Positions 17,002-24,929 of a stretch of DNA of 44,564 nt are shown here, in pieces; positions within the stretch are counted from its first letter, which is position 1, and the number at the start of each line of letters is the position of its first letter. Position numbers and translations under genes: made by a program. The notes beneath the pieces were generated by a model that was not told where the DNA came from, made no database searches, and worked only from the letters and a program-made list of their open reading frames with translations. Origin of the DNA: Coriobacteriales bacterium (GTDB taxonomy: Bacteria > Actinomycetota > Coriobacteriia > Coriobacteriales > JAEZZM01). Location of the stretch: contig JASBYZ010000002.1 in the NCBI GenBank assembly GCA_029983705.1, forward strand, positions 1 through 44,564, in the 5' to 3' direction.

Positions 17002-17696
17002 TGGCAGCCCTCTTAACGCTTGATAAGCTTACCAAAACATTTCACCTGTATGAGGCAGAGCAAACTATTGAGGCTTGCCAAAACATTAGTTTTGAAGTTC
17101 AGCCGGGTGAGTTTGTTGGCATCACGGGAAAGTCTGGCTCAGGCAAGTCAACCATTCTTAAGTGCATCTACCGTACTAATTTGGCAAGTTCCGGAAGCAT
17201 CGTCTACGACTCTGCTGCCTTTGGCCCAGTTGAGATTACCACGCTTGAAGAGCGAAAGATGCTTCACATTAGACGCTATGAGATTGCATATATCTCTCAG
17301 TTTTTAAGCGTGCTCCCTCGTCAAAGTGCAAAACAAATTGTGGTTGATTCTGCAAAGGATGCCTACGAGGAAAAATCTGAACAAGAAGAGGCTGCAATAG
17401 AGATGCTTAAACACTTTGAAATTGCAGAGCACCTCTGGAACGTGTTTCCAAACACCTTTAGTGGTGGAGAAAAACTCAGACTCAACATTGCAGCTGCAAT
17501 GGTAAAACATCCAAGATTTTTACTCTTAGATGAGCCAACCGCAAGTCTTGATAACGCTTCAAAAGTTAAGGTGCGAGAGCTTATTGAAAAGCTTAAGTCT
17601 GAGGGAACTACTATGCTTGGCATCTTTCATGACCTAGAGTTCATGGAAGGTCTGTGCGATAAAGAATTTAACATGCAAAAAGGGAGCTTTGTGTAA
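17001..17696 (+). CDS. phnL: C-P lyase ABC-type ATPase PhnL
   Basis: 231 residues. ATG overlaps the phnM stop by one base. Walker A GKSGSGKST (43-51), 'FSGGEKLRLN' signature and 'LLLDEPTASLDN' Walker B identify an ABC ATPase. The signature form and position after phnM identify PhnL, which acts with PhnGHI in the first step. The gene order K-M-L differs from the E. coli order K-L-M. Confidence 0.94.
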   Translation: MAALLTLDKLTKTFHLYEAEQTIEACQNISFEVQPGEFVGITGKSGSGKSTILKCIYRTNLASSGSIVYDSAAFGPVEITTLEERKMLHIRRYEIAYISQFLSVLPRQSAKQIVVDSAKDAYEEKSEQEEAAIEMLKHFEIAEHLWNVFPNTFSGGEKLRLNIAAAMVKHPRFLLLDEPTASLDNASKVKVRELIEKLKSEGTTMLGIFHDLEFMEGLCDKEFNMQKGSFV

Positions 17697-17697
17697 G

Positions 17698-18555
17698 ATG
17701 AATACTGATCAAATTAAGATGACACTTCATATGCACTCTAGATTTTCTGATGGAGCAGATACCGTTGAAGAGCTTATCGCCAAGGCAAAAGAGCAGGGTA
17801 TGACCCACATTGCCATTACCGACCACGATACCTTTGCAGGCATGCGCTTTATCAATAAGCTTAAAGAGCACGAGAGTTTTGATATAGAGCTTATTGGGGG
17901 ATGTGAGTTTTCATGTTCTAACCCTCATACGGGCGATAAGGTCCATATTTTGGCCTATGGTCTTGACCTTGAGCAGGCTGAAGAATTAGAAAAAATAGCC
18001 TCTCATACCTTGATGCTTCGTCATCAAAAGACGCTCTGGCAGATTCAACAGATTATGAATGCAGGCTATGACCTCTCTGTTGATAGTGTTCGTGAGGAGT
18101 CAAAGGGCTCGCCGGTACTCTATAAGCAGCATGTCATGTTTGCGCTTACCAAACATAGATACTCATATAACAGCTCTGATTACATGAATTTGTATAGGTC
18201 TTTGTTTAAGGGAAGCGGCGTTGCCGCCGGAGAAATTGAGTATCCAAGTGCTTTAGAGATTGTAATGCTTATAAAAGAAGCTGGAGGATACTCAGTGCTT
18301 GCGCATCCCGGCCAGCTCAATTCATATCCTTTAATTGAGGAATTAGTTAAAGAGGGACTTGATGGTATTGAGAAATATCATCACAGCCATGGTGAGGCAG
18401 ACTATCAAAAGGTTGATGACTTTGCCCAAACATACCAGCTCTTCACCACTGCAGGAACAGACTACCACGGTAGGTACGGTAGTCCTGAGCGCATTGATGA
18501 AGAGCTAGCAGACGCAGATCAAGCGGCACTGCTTGTTGATCTGCTTTTTAACTAA
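17698..18555 (+). CDS. PHP-family cyclic phosphodiesterase, PhnPP-like
   Basis: 285 residues from ATG 17698, one base after the phnL stop, with AGGGAG 11 bases upstream. A TTG at 17689 is in frame but only 2 bases from the SD. PHP motifs are clear: HMHSRFSDG (H11, H13, D18), TDHDT (D42, H43), GCEFS (E70), LAHPGQ and GTDYHGR near the end. Its place as the last phn gene matches PhnPP of Eggerthella lenta (Elen0235), a PHP enzyme reported to open phosphoribosyl 1,2-cyclic phosphate and release phosphate. It would therefore replace the unrelated PhnP. Function is inferred from family and context. Confidence 0.9.
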   Translation: MNTDQIKMTLHMHSRFSDGADTVEELIAKAKEQGMTHIAITDHDTFAGMRFINKLKEHESFDIELIGGCEFSCSNPHTGDKVHILAYGLDLEQAEELEKIASHTLMLRHQKTLWQIQQIMNAGYDLSVDSVREESKGSPVLYKQHVMFALTKHRYSYNSSDYMNLYRSLFKGSGVAAGEIEYPSALEIVMLIKEAGGYSVLAHPGQLNSYPLIEELVKEGLDGIEKYHHSHGEADYQKVDDFAQTYQLFTTAGTDYHGRYGSPERIDEELADADQAALLVDLLFN

Positions 18556-19376
18556 GAGATTTGTCGTGCGGAAGAGGGCTTAAGCTTCTTTCGCACGGCT
18601 TTAAAGAGTAAGAATAAAAGCATTCCAATTACTGCATTAGCAACAATGGCGCCACCTGGTCTAATGTCAAAGTAGTAAGAGAAGCTTACTCCTAACATAG
18701 TGTAGATAACACCCAGCAATACAGAGAGTAAAAATGCTTGCTTATAACTTCTGCTTACAATTAATGAGGTGGCAACCGGGAGCACAATAAGTGAAGCTAC
18801 CAAAAGTGCTCCAACAACCTTGCAGGCAAGGGCAATGGTAACAGCTGCAAGTAAGGTAAAGAGTCCATTTACAAGCTTTACGTTTACACCTGAAAGTCTT
18901 GCGAGGTTTCCGTCAATTACGATATCTAGTAGTCCACCATAAAAGATGATACTTGAGGCAAGTACCAGTACAAAAACAACTGCAGTACTTATCACATCAA
19001 AACTTGTGACCGACGAGATACTACCAAAGAGATAGGTCTCAAAGCTGCTTCCTCCAGGAGCAATGTCAGAAAGGATAACGGCAAAGCCAAGTCCTGCACT
19101 CATAGTTACAGCTGTTGCCATGTCTCCAAACTGAGGAAAATACTTTCTTATTGACTCAATAGAGAAGGCTGCAACAATACAAATTGCAATCGCACCTAAA
19201 ATTGGATCAAAACCTAATATTAATCCCAGTCCAACACCTGCAAGAGAGGTGTGGGAGAGGGCATCTCCAACCATAGCGGTTCTGCGGTTAACCATAATGA
19301 TGCCAATTAAGGGCACTGCAATTGAGAGCATAAGAGATACTGCGAGCGTTCTTCTCATAAAATCAAACTCTAGCAT
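18552..19376 (-). CDS. znuB: Zinc/manganese ABC transporter permease ZnuB-like
   Basis: 274 residues with about eight membrane segments and the ABC-3 family pattern: 'MVGDALSHTSLAGVGLG' near residue 35 and 'GALLVASLIVLPVATSLIV' near residue 190. The start ATG 19376 overlaps the end of the upstream ATPase gene, with GGGAG 9 bases before it. It forms the channel of the zinc importer below. The 3' end overlaps the convergent PHP gene by 4 bases (CTAA), leaving no room for a terminator. Confidence 0.93.
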   Translation of the reverse strand: MLEFDFMRRTLAVSLMLSIAVPLIGIIMVNRRTAMVGDALSHTSLAGVGLGLILGFDPILGAIAICIVAAFSIESIRKYFPQFGDMATAVTMSAGLGFAVILSDIAPGGSSFETYLFGSISSVTSFDVISTAVVFVLVLASSIIFYGGLLDIVIDGNLARLSGVNVKLVNGLFTLLAAVTIALACKVVGALLVASLIVLPVATSLIVSRSYKQAFLLSVLLGVIYTMLGVSFSYYFDIRPGGAIVANAVIGMLLFLLFKAVRKKLKPSSARQIS

Positions 19377-20041
19377 AGCTCAAGACTCCCTTCTTCTAGA
19401 CGGTAGTGCTTGGTGATAAGTGACTTATCTTTAATGGCCTCAAGCTCATGTGTAACAAGAACAATCGTCACATCTTTATCCTTATTAAGTGAGGATAAAA
19501 GCTCAAAAAGAGATTCTTTAGACTCAAGGTCAACGCCTGCGGTTGGCTCATCTAAAATTAAGATTTTAGGCTTATTAATCATGGCGCGACAAATCATAGT
19601 GCGCTGCTGAAGGCCACCGGATAGCTCATTAAAAGGTGTCTCAATATATTCTCTTAAGCCCATCTCATTAAGCTGTTCAATTGCTTTTTGATAGTGCTTC
19701 TTTTTTGGGATTTTAATAAGACCAAAGTCTTCATACATTGCAAGCGAGACGAGCTCTTTGCAGGTTACCGGAAATGAAATCTTGTTTACTACATTAACCT
19801 GGGGTACATAGCCTAAGTCGTTAAAGCTGCTAATTTTTGAGACTTCTTTTTCAAAAATCTCAACGCTTCCGCTTTCTGGTTTAAGCTCACCCAAGATGAG
19901 TTTTAAGAGGGTTGACTTGCCAGAGCCGTTACCTCCAGAAATGCAGACAAATTCACCTTCTTTAATGGAAAGATCAATGTGAGAAAGAACTTGCTCGGCA
20001 GTATAGCCAAAGGACAAGTCTTTTACGTCAATTGCGTTCAT
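19370..20041 (-). CDS. znuC: Zinc ABC transporter ATP-binding protein ZnuC-like
   Basis: 223 residues from ATG 20041, with AGAGG 5 bases upstream. A GTG at 20047 is in frame but overlaps the SD. Walker A GGNGSGKST is at 36-44, and 'LSGGLQQRTMICRA' and 'LILDEPTAGVD' follow. It belongs to the metal-type ATPases that energise ZnuB. It begins 8 bases after the ZnuA-like gene and overlaps znuB by 7 bases. Confidence 0.94.
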   Translation of the reverse strand: MNAIDVKDLSFGYTAEQVLSHIDLSIKEGEFVCISGGNGSGKSTLLKLILGELKPESGSVEIFEKEVSKISSFNDLGYVPQVNVVNKISFPVTCKELVSLAMYEDFGLIKIPKKKHYQKAIEQLNEMGLREYIETPFNELSGGLQQRTMICRAMINKPKILILDEPTAGVDLESKESLFELLSSLNKDKDVTIVLVTHELEAIKDKSLITKHYRLEEGSLELC

Positions 20042-20049
20042 ACTCACCT

Positions 20050-21381
20050 CTATAATAATGATTGATAAATATTTTCTAGATTCATGCGCAAATAACCAAC
20101 GTAGCCGCCAACTTCTTGGCTCTCTTGATTATTTGCATACTCCATAGACGCTAGTGGCGCTGTTTTGCCACCAATTTCTGAGGCTATGGTTTCTGCTTCT
20201 TTTTTAGGCTGTCCATACTCGTAAAATACAGTATGAATACCTTTTGCATCACAGTAATCAATAGCTTTTTTCATAGTCTTTAAGCTTGGGGAATCCATTG
20301 AAATCAAGCCTTGGAGTGGATACTGTTTAAGGTCAAACTCACGTGCAAGATACTCAAAGGCGTAGTGGCCCACAATAAATTCTCTTCTCTTAACGTGGTC
20401 AAACTTATCTTTGTATTCAAACTCAAGACCTGTAAGTGAGTCCACGAGCTTAACTTTGCGCTTATGGATATCTTTTTCTGAATCTGGAGCAAGCTTTATA
20501 AGCTTTTCAGAAATCCTATTTGCATACACTTTTGCGTTTTTAACTGATAACCATGAGTGTGGGTCGTAGGTTACCTGATCTATAGAAGAGGATGATCCGG
20601 CAAGTAGTACTTCTTCATTGAGAGGGTCATTGCTACTTGTCACCAGTGTGTAGGGTAGAAGAGGTTCAGAAATGCGATCGGAGAAAAATACCCAGTTTCC
20701 ACTTGATGGGAGCGTGAAGTCGACATGCCCAGACTCATGACCCATCTCAATACCGTACACTACACCATCTTCAACCTGTGTAGTCGATTTTTGTTGGACG
20801 AGCTTACCTTTTTGTTCCATAAGCTTTTTGCCTTGGTTAATAAGGTCATCGCCCTTTAAATTTTTAGTGTTGTTGTAAAAGAGCACACGCATAATGTCTT
20901 CATGGGTGTGCCCAAATTCAAGGCCCATTGATGTGCTGCCTTCAGGGATGGCTGCCATGTATTGAAAGTCTCCAATAGCTGCAGCTCCCTTGTAGGTTAT
21001 AAGTTCAATACTTTCTGATAAATCTAGTATTTCTAGATCTGGAAGCGCTTGCCTTACCTTATCAAGCCAGCGCTCAGCTCGAGCTCCGTTAACCACTAAG
21101 AGATCTGCTTGAGCTAGCTCTTTCATATCTTTAGGGCTTGGCTCCCAGCTGTGCACTGACTTTTGAGGTGGCATAAAAGACCTTACCTCGACACTGTCAT
21201 CGGCAAGTTCTTTTGTTAAATCATAAATAGGATAAAATGAGGCATAGACCAGTGGTTTATCTGACGATGCGCCCTCAGCACTGTTGCAGCCACTTACTGT
21301 GAGGCTTACTACTGCTGCAATCAGTAGCGCTGATGCTATTCCCAATATCCCAAACGTTTTAAATCCATGCCTCATTAACAT
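20050..21381 (-). CDS. znuA: Metal (zinc) ABC transporter substrate-binding lipoprotein, ZnuA/AdcA-like
   Basis: 443 residues; ATG 21381 with AAGGAG upstream. The lipobox is VSGC (Cys32). Cluster A-I metal-binding features are present: SVHSWEPSPKD (H77), DPHSW (H275) and VGHYAFEYLA (H339). At the usual last-ligand position an LASMEY segment replaces the common LDPL, so Glu rather than Asp may serve. Between the lobes (about residues 128-271) there is a large insert of some 145 residues containing EFGHTHED and EMGHESGH. This is far longer than the normal His-rich loop. It follows the ZinT-like gene by 29 bases in one operon. Confidence 0.92.
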   Translation of the reverse strand: MLMRHGFKTFGILGIASALLIAAVVSLTVSGCNSAEGASSDKPLVYASFYPIYDLTKELADDSVEVRSFMPPQKSVHSWEPSPKDMKELAQADLLVVNGARAERWLDKVRQALPDLEILDLSESIELITYKGAAAIGDFQYMAAIPEGSTSMGLEFGHTHEDIMRVLFYNNTKNLKGDDLINQGKKLMEQKGKLVQQKSTTQVEDGVVYGIEMGHESGHVDFTLPSSGNWVFFSDRISEPLLPYTLVTSSNDPLNEEVLLAGSSSSIDQVTYDPHSWLSVKNAKVYANRISEKLIKLAPDSEKDIHKRKVKLVDSLTGLEFEYKDKFDHVKRREFIVGHYAFEYLAREFDLKQYPLQGLISMDSPSLKTMKKAIDYCDAKGIHTVFYEYGQPKKEAETIASEIGGKTAPLASMEYANNQESQEVGGYVGYLRMNLENIYQSLL

Positions 21382-21410
21382 ATGTGATGTACTCCTTTGA
21401 TATGCCTTAC

Positions 21411-22115
21411 TTATTCAGAAAATTCGCCTTCGAGTTGCTTATAGGTAGTCTCGGTCTTGCAAAGGAGTGGGTACCATTTTTCTTGCTTCATCATTTCGTC
21501 AATGCTTGCGCCGTATCTCATGTGGAAGTGGGTAAGTTCCTCTTCTCCATGGATTGGCATCATAGCGATAAGCTTGTATTTAGCATTAGCATCTTTTGAC
21601 TCATAGATTTCAAATGAGAGGGTTTGATTACCGTGCTTAATTGGGTGTGATTCTTTCCACTCATACTCAACGGTTTCAATTTCTTTACCGCCGTCTTTTT
21701 GTTGTTTGTCATAGTAGGTAATCTTGTTGCCGTCAATCTTTACCGCGCCAAAGTCACAGTGTCTTCTTTCGCCAAGGTCTTTAAGAAGAGCCTCTTTGCT
21801 CTCGTTCTTTTCTTTTGCAGCCTTCTCAATTACTGGTTGGAGTTCTGCATCATCAAAGTAGGTGGTAAGACTGTTCCACTCGCCATTCCAGTCTGAGAGG
21901 GAAACAGCTTTAGCGTTTGCATCTTTAGCTTCGCCGTTAGCATCCTTAGCCTCATCTGGCTTCTCTTTGTTCTCCTTTGGAGCTTGAGTTTGTTCTTTGG
22001 CTGGCTCTTGTTTTGCTGGAGCATCTGCTGAAGGTGCGCCGCCACATCCTGCAAGTGCAAGTGTACAAAGTGCTGATACGCCGAGGCATACCACTCTTAA
22101 TCTATTTGTAGACAC
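21411..22115 (-). CDS. zinT: ZinT-like zinc-binding lipoprotein
   Basis: 234 residues from GTG 22115, where AAAGGA lies 6 bases upstream. A TTG at 22130 is in frame but overlaps that SD. The lipobox is LAGC (Cys24), followed by a low-complexity Lys/Glu/Asn/Ala tether to about residue 65 and a ZinT/YodA domain. The domain shows 'DWNGEWNSLTTYF' at its start, a conserved RRHCDFG-type strand, and 'LTHFHMRYG', the metal-binding histidine motif. ZinT proteins bind zinc and hand it to ZnuA. Here it is the promoter-proximal gene of the zinc operon. In streptococci ZinT is fused to AdcA; here it is separate. Confidence 0.93.
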   Translation of the reverse strand: MSTNRLRVVCLGVSALCTLALAGCGGAPSADAPAKQEPAKEQTQAPKENKEKPDEAKDANGEAKDANAKAVSLSDWNGEWNSLTTYFDDAELQPVIEKAAKEKNESKEALLKDLGERRHCDFGAVKIDGNKITYYDKQQKDGGKEIETVEYEWKESHPIKHGNQTLSFEIYESKDANAKYKLIAMMPIHGEEELTHFHMRYGASIDEMMKQEKWYPLLCKTETTYKQLEGEFSE

Positions 22116-22146
22116 GAATGATCCTTTCAATCAATGTACAATAAAA

Positions 22147-22194
22147 TTAACCTAGGTTAACTGTAAATGATAGTCATTCGTATTTGTCTGTCAA
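22147..22194 (-). promoter_or_regulatory. Promoter and two palindromic operators of the zinc operon
   Basis: On the minus strand a -35 TTGACA (22194-22189), a 16-base spacer and a -10 TATCAT (22172-22167) form a good promoter. A palindrome AATGA-CTA-TCATT (22178-22166) covers the -10. A second, perfect 14-base palindrome TTAACCTAGGTTAA (22160-22147) covers the expected transcription start. The first resembles Fur/Zur-type boxes and the second DtxR/MntR-like half sites. Zinc-dependent repression is the likely logic, by inference. Confidence 0.75.
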
Positions 22195-22265
22195 GAAAAA
22201 ATTAGAAATTATTTTATGAATTTTTTGAATTAAGAAATTTTAAAAAATTAAAGAAGTATACATAA

Positions 22266-22418
22266 TTATTTTTGCTCAAAGAGCTGTGTTTGTGTCTGAT
22301 GACTTGCAATATGAGTCTTGGGCTGATCAAGTAAATCAGGCTTCACACAACTGATAACGCTAAAGGCAAAGAGGGTGGAAAGACCTGCTGAGACTAAGCG
22401 TATTTGGTTCCTACTCAC
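22266..22418 (-). CDS. Small lipoprotein of unknown function, 50 residues
   Basis: GTG 22418 with AAGGAG 6 bases upstream on the minus strand, ending at TAA 22266-22268. The product starts MSRNQIRLVSAGLSTLFAFS and continues to the lipobox VISC (Cys24), then a 26-residue polar tail rich in Gln, His and Thr. The SD, basic N-terminus, hydrophobic core and lipobox together argue for a real gene despite its size. It has its own promoter and lies just upstream of the zinc operon on the same strand. Function is unknown; the histidines (His37, His40) might suggest metal binding, but that is weak. Confidence 0.68.
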   Translation of the reverse strand: MSRNQIRLVSAGLSTLFAFSVISCVKPDLLDQPKTHIASHQTQTQLFEQK

Positions 22419-22453
22419 AATATCTCCTTATAAGTAAACCATATCTAACTAAT

Positions 22454-22481
22454 ATTCTATTCATCTAGATTTCTATGTCAA
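22454..22481 (-). promoter_or_regulatory. Promoter of the small lipoprotein gene
   Basis: On the minus strand TTGACA (22481-22476), a 16-base spacer and TAGAAT (22459-22454) form a near-consensus promoter. It lies about 36 bases before the GTG start and supports the small gene being expressed. Confidence 0.65.
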
Positions 22482-22505
22482 CTATTAAAGTAATTTTCTC
22501 CCACT

Positions 22506-22553
22506 CGTGATTTTAATCACAAAAATACTTCCATCTTTTGATATCTGGAAGTA
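22506..22553. promoter_or_regulatory. CRP/FNR-like palindrome and a second inverted repeat in the divergent gap
   Basis: CGTGATTTTAATCACA (22506-22521) matches TGTGA-N6-TCACA at nine of ten positions, typical of Crp/Fnr-family sites. A second inverted repeat, TACTTCCA (22526-22533) / TGGAAGTA (22546-22553), follows, just before a possible -10 TAAAAT (22552-22557). The site lies between the small lipoprotein promoter and the amidase gene and could serve either. Confidence 0.5.
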
Positions 22554-22607
22554 AAATATTGCGTAATTTGCTTCAAGTTTCACTAATTGAACAGAAGGGT
22601 GAGAAGT

Positions 22608-23510
22608 ATGCTTGAGATTAGAGATAAGGTTTATTCTTTTTCAAAAGATCATAAGCCATGCGCACACGCCAAACCCGGCGACCTCATTGAGTTTAATACG
22701 CTTGACTGCTTTTCTGGAAAGCTTAGTGATGAAAGCGTAACTATGAAGGACATGGACTTTAGTTACAACATCACAAATCCTGCGGCAGGACCTGTATATG
22801 TTGAAGGAGCTATGCCAGGGGATATCTTAGAGGTTTCTGTCTTATCAATTGATCTAGACAGTGAAGGAACTATTGCTACAGATGATCACTGTGGGCCTTT
22901 ATATGAGAACACTGACTATAAAACTAAGAAGGTTCCTATTAAGGATGGTAAAGCCTACTTTAATGACATCTCTTTTCCAATTAAACCCATGATTGGTGTT
23001 ATGGGGATTGCTCCAAAAGAAGGAGATATTGCCTGTGGTTTTGTAGGAGACCACGGCGGCAATATGGATAACAAGCTCATTGGCGCTCATAGCCGTGTGT
23101 ATTTTCCGGTGCAGGTTGAGGGAGCACTTTTGCAAATGGGCGATGTTCATGCTGCAATGGGTGACGCTGAACTGTGTGGCACAGGAATAGAAACTGGTGC
23201 CAAAATCCTCGTTAAAATTTCTCTGATTAAAGGCCAAGAACTTCACTGGCCTGTTCTTGAGACTGAAGACAAGTGGTACGTGAACGCAAGCGCTCAAGAA
23301 TTTGATGAGTCACTGATGAATGCCTCTAAAGAGATGCAAAGACTACTTATGAAAGCAACAGGATGGAGTGCTGTGGATACCTACATGTACATGTCTGTTC
23401 AGTGTGATGTTGAGCTTAACCAGGCATGCAAGCCCTGTGAAGTTCAACTGAGTTTAAGAATTGGTGCGCCAAAGCACCCTCAAATAAAGCCGCTTATTAG
23501 CCGTCCATAA
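22608..23510 (+). CDS. Acetamidase/formamidase-family amidohydrolase
   Basis: 300 residues from ATG 22608, with AGAAGGG 8-10 bases upstream. A TTG at 22587 is in frame but precedes the SD. The FmdA/AmdA family pattern is clear: 'ITNPAAGPVYVEGAMPGDIL', 'DDHCGPL', 'FVGDHGGNMDNKLIGA', then 'MGDVHAAMGDAELCGTGIE'. These enzymes hydrolyse short amides such as formamide or acetamide to ammonia and the acid. The substrate here is unknown. The permease gene 12 bases downstream probably imports a related nitrogen compound. Confidence 0.92.
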   Translation: MLEIRDKVYSFSKDHKPCAHAKPGDLIEFNTLDCFSGKLSDESVTMKDMDFSYNITNPAAGPVYVEGAMPGDILEVSVLSIDLDSEGTIATDDHCGPLYENTDYKTKKVPIKDGKAYFNDISFPIKPMIGVMGIAPKEGDIACGFVGDHGGNMDNKLIGAHSRVYFPVQVEGALLQMGDVHAAMGDAELCGTGIETGAKILVKISLIKGQELHWPVLETEDKWYVNASAQEFDESLMNASKEMQRLLMKATGWSAVDTYMYMSVQCDVELNQACKPCEVQLSLRIGAPKHPQIKPLISRP

Positions 23511-23522
23511 AGGAGAAAGCCC

Positions 23523-24905
23523 ATGGCTCAAGAGCAAATGTCTAGCTCAAAGAAGCTAGAGAAATTTGGATATAAGCAAGAGCTCCATCGCGGACTTGAA
23601 CTAAGTGATGTTGTCTTATATGGCGTCTTGTTTATGGTTATTATTGCTCCGCAATCAATCTTTGGAGAGATTCAACTTGCTAGTGGTGGTATGACACCTC
23701 TGGTATATATTGTTGGATTTTTAGCAATCAGTTTTACTGCGCTTTCTTATGTGAGAATGTCACGAAGGTTTCCTATTGCCGGATCTGTATACTCCTACGT
23801 TCAGCGTGGACTAAATCCTCACGTAGGATTTATTGCAGGTTGGCTAATCTTGATGGACTATGTATTTTCTCCAGCACTGCTCTATATTATGGTTGCTAAC
23901 TGGGGAACTACTCTTGTGCCAGGAAGTCCCTGGTACGTTTGGATATTAGCTTTTGCAGCATTTAATACCTTTGCTAATGTGCGCGGGTTTAGAATGACAA
24001 GAACTGTAGACTGGGTTATTTTTACAGTTGAGATTATTGCACTCATTGCATTCATTGCCCTTGGAACTAAGTTTATTTTAGGAGGAGGCGGAACTGGTGC
24101 CTTCGTACTTGATCCAATTTATCAAGAAGGCAAGGTAGACGCACACTTTATCGCATCAGCCGCATCAATTGCATGCCTCTCATTTTTGGGATTTGACGGT
24201 ATCTCAACGCTTGCAGAAGAGACCCATAAACCAGAAGTAACCATTGGTCGAGGTATTTTAATTGCACTCTGCATTATTATTGTCTGCTTTGTAAGTCAAA
24301 CCTATATCGCTGCTCTCATTCAGCCAGATTGGCAAAACACTGATGCAGCTATGGGATTTTTTGATTCTGTAAGACTTGCAGGCGGAGACTTATTTATGAA
24401 GTTTATGCTGGTAGTAAATATTGTGGCTGTTGGCATAGCTAATACCATGAATGTACAAACAGCTGCATCAAGACTGCTCTACTCAATGGGAAGAGATAAG
24501 GTTATCCCTTCAATCTTTGGTAAAGTACATCCAAAGTTTCAAACCCCTTGGATCTCAGCAATTTTCTTAGGTATTCTCTCTTTAAGTCTTCCACTTTTCT
24601 TAGGCATGACTGATCTAGTAAGACTGGTTAACTTTGGAGCTTTAGCATCATTTGTAATGCTTAACTTTGCAACCTTCTATTTTTTCTTCTTTGTTGAAAA
24701 AGAAGCCTGGAATTTTGTAAACATCATTAAATATCTCATATGTCCATGGATTGGTATTGCAATTTTAGTATTTGTATTTACCGGATTTGAGCCTATGACC
24801 TATGTTGTTGGTGTTGTATGGCTTATCTTAGGTTTGATTATTGGCTTTGTTAAGTCAAAGGGTTATAAGGAAGTTCCTGAAGCCTTTAAGAACTTAGAGG
24901 TGTAG
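23523..24905 (+). CDS. APC-superfamily amino acid/amine permease
   Basis: 460 residues with about twelve membrane helices; ATG with AAAGGAG upstream. Helix 1 carries 'GVLFMVIIAPQSIFGEIQ', the unwound region expected in APC transporters, and 'SFLGFDGISTLAEET' in the middle is the conserved helix 6 motif. It is predicted to be a sodium- or proton-coupled importer. Pairing with the amidase suggests the substrate is an amide or amine used as a nitrogen source, though typical family substrates are amino acids and polyamines. Confidence 0.9.
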   Translation: MAQEQMSSSKKLEKFGYKQELHRGLELSDVVLYGVLFMVIIAPQSIFGEIQLASGGMTPLVYIVGFLAISFTALSYVRMSRRFPIAGSVYSYVQRGLNPHVGFIAGWLILMDYVFSPALLYIMVANWGTTLVPGSPWYVWILAFAAFNTFANVRGFRMTRTVDWVIFTVEIIALIAFIALGTKFILGGGGTGAFVLDPIYQEGKVDAHFIASAASIACLSFLGFDGISTLAEETHKPEVTIGRGILIALCIIIVCFVSQTYIAALIQPDWQNTDAAMGFFDSVRLAGGDLFMKFMLVVNIVAVGIANTMNVQTAASRLLYSMGRDKVIPSIFGKVHPKFQTPWISAIFLGILSLSLPLFLGMTDLVRLVNFGALASFVMLNFATFYFFFFVEKEAWNFVNIIKYLICPWIGIAILVFVFTGFEPMTYVVGVVWLILGLIIGFVKSKGYKEVPEAFKNLEV

Positions 24906-24929
24906 TTCAAGTAATTCAATTATTCTAAG

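Noticed and set aside
22899-23297. 132-codon minus-strand frame inside the amidase gene
   Set aside because: The plus-strand frame carries the conserved amidase motifs over the same bases; the antisense product shows no domain and no ribosome site.
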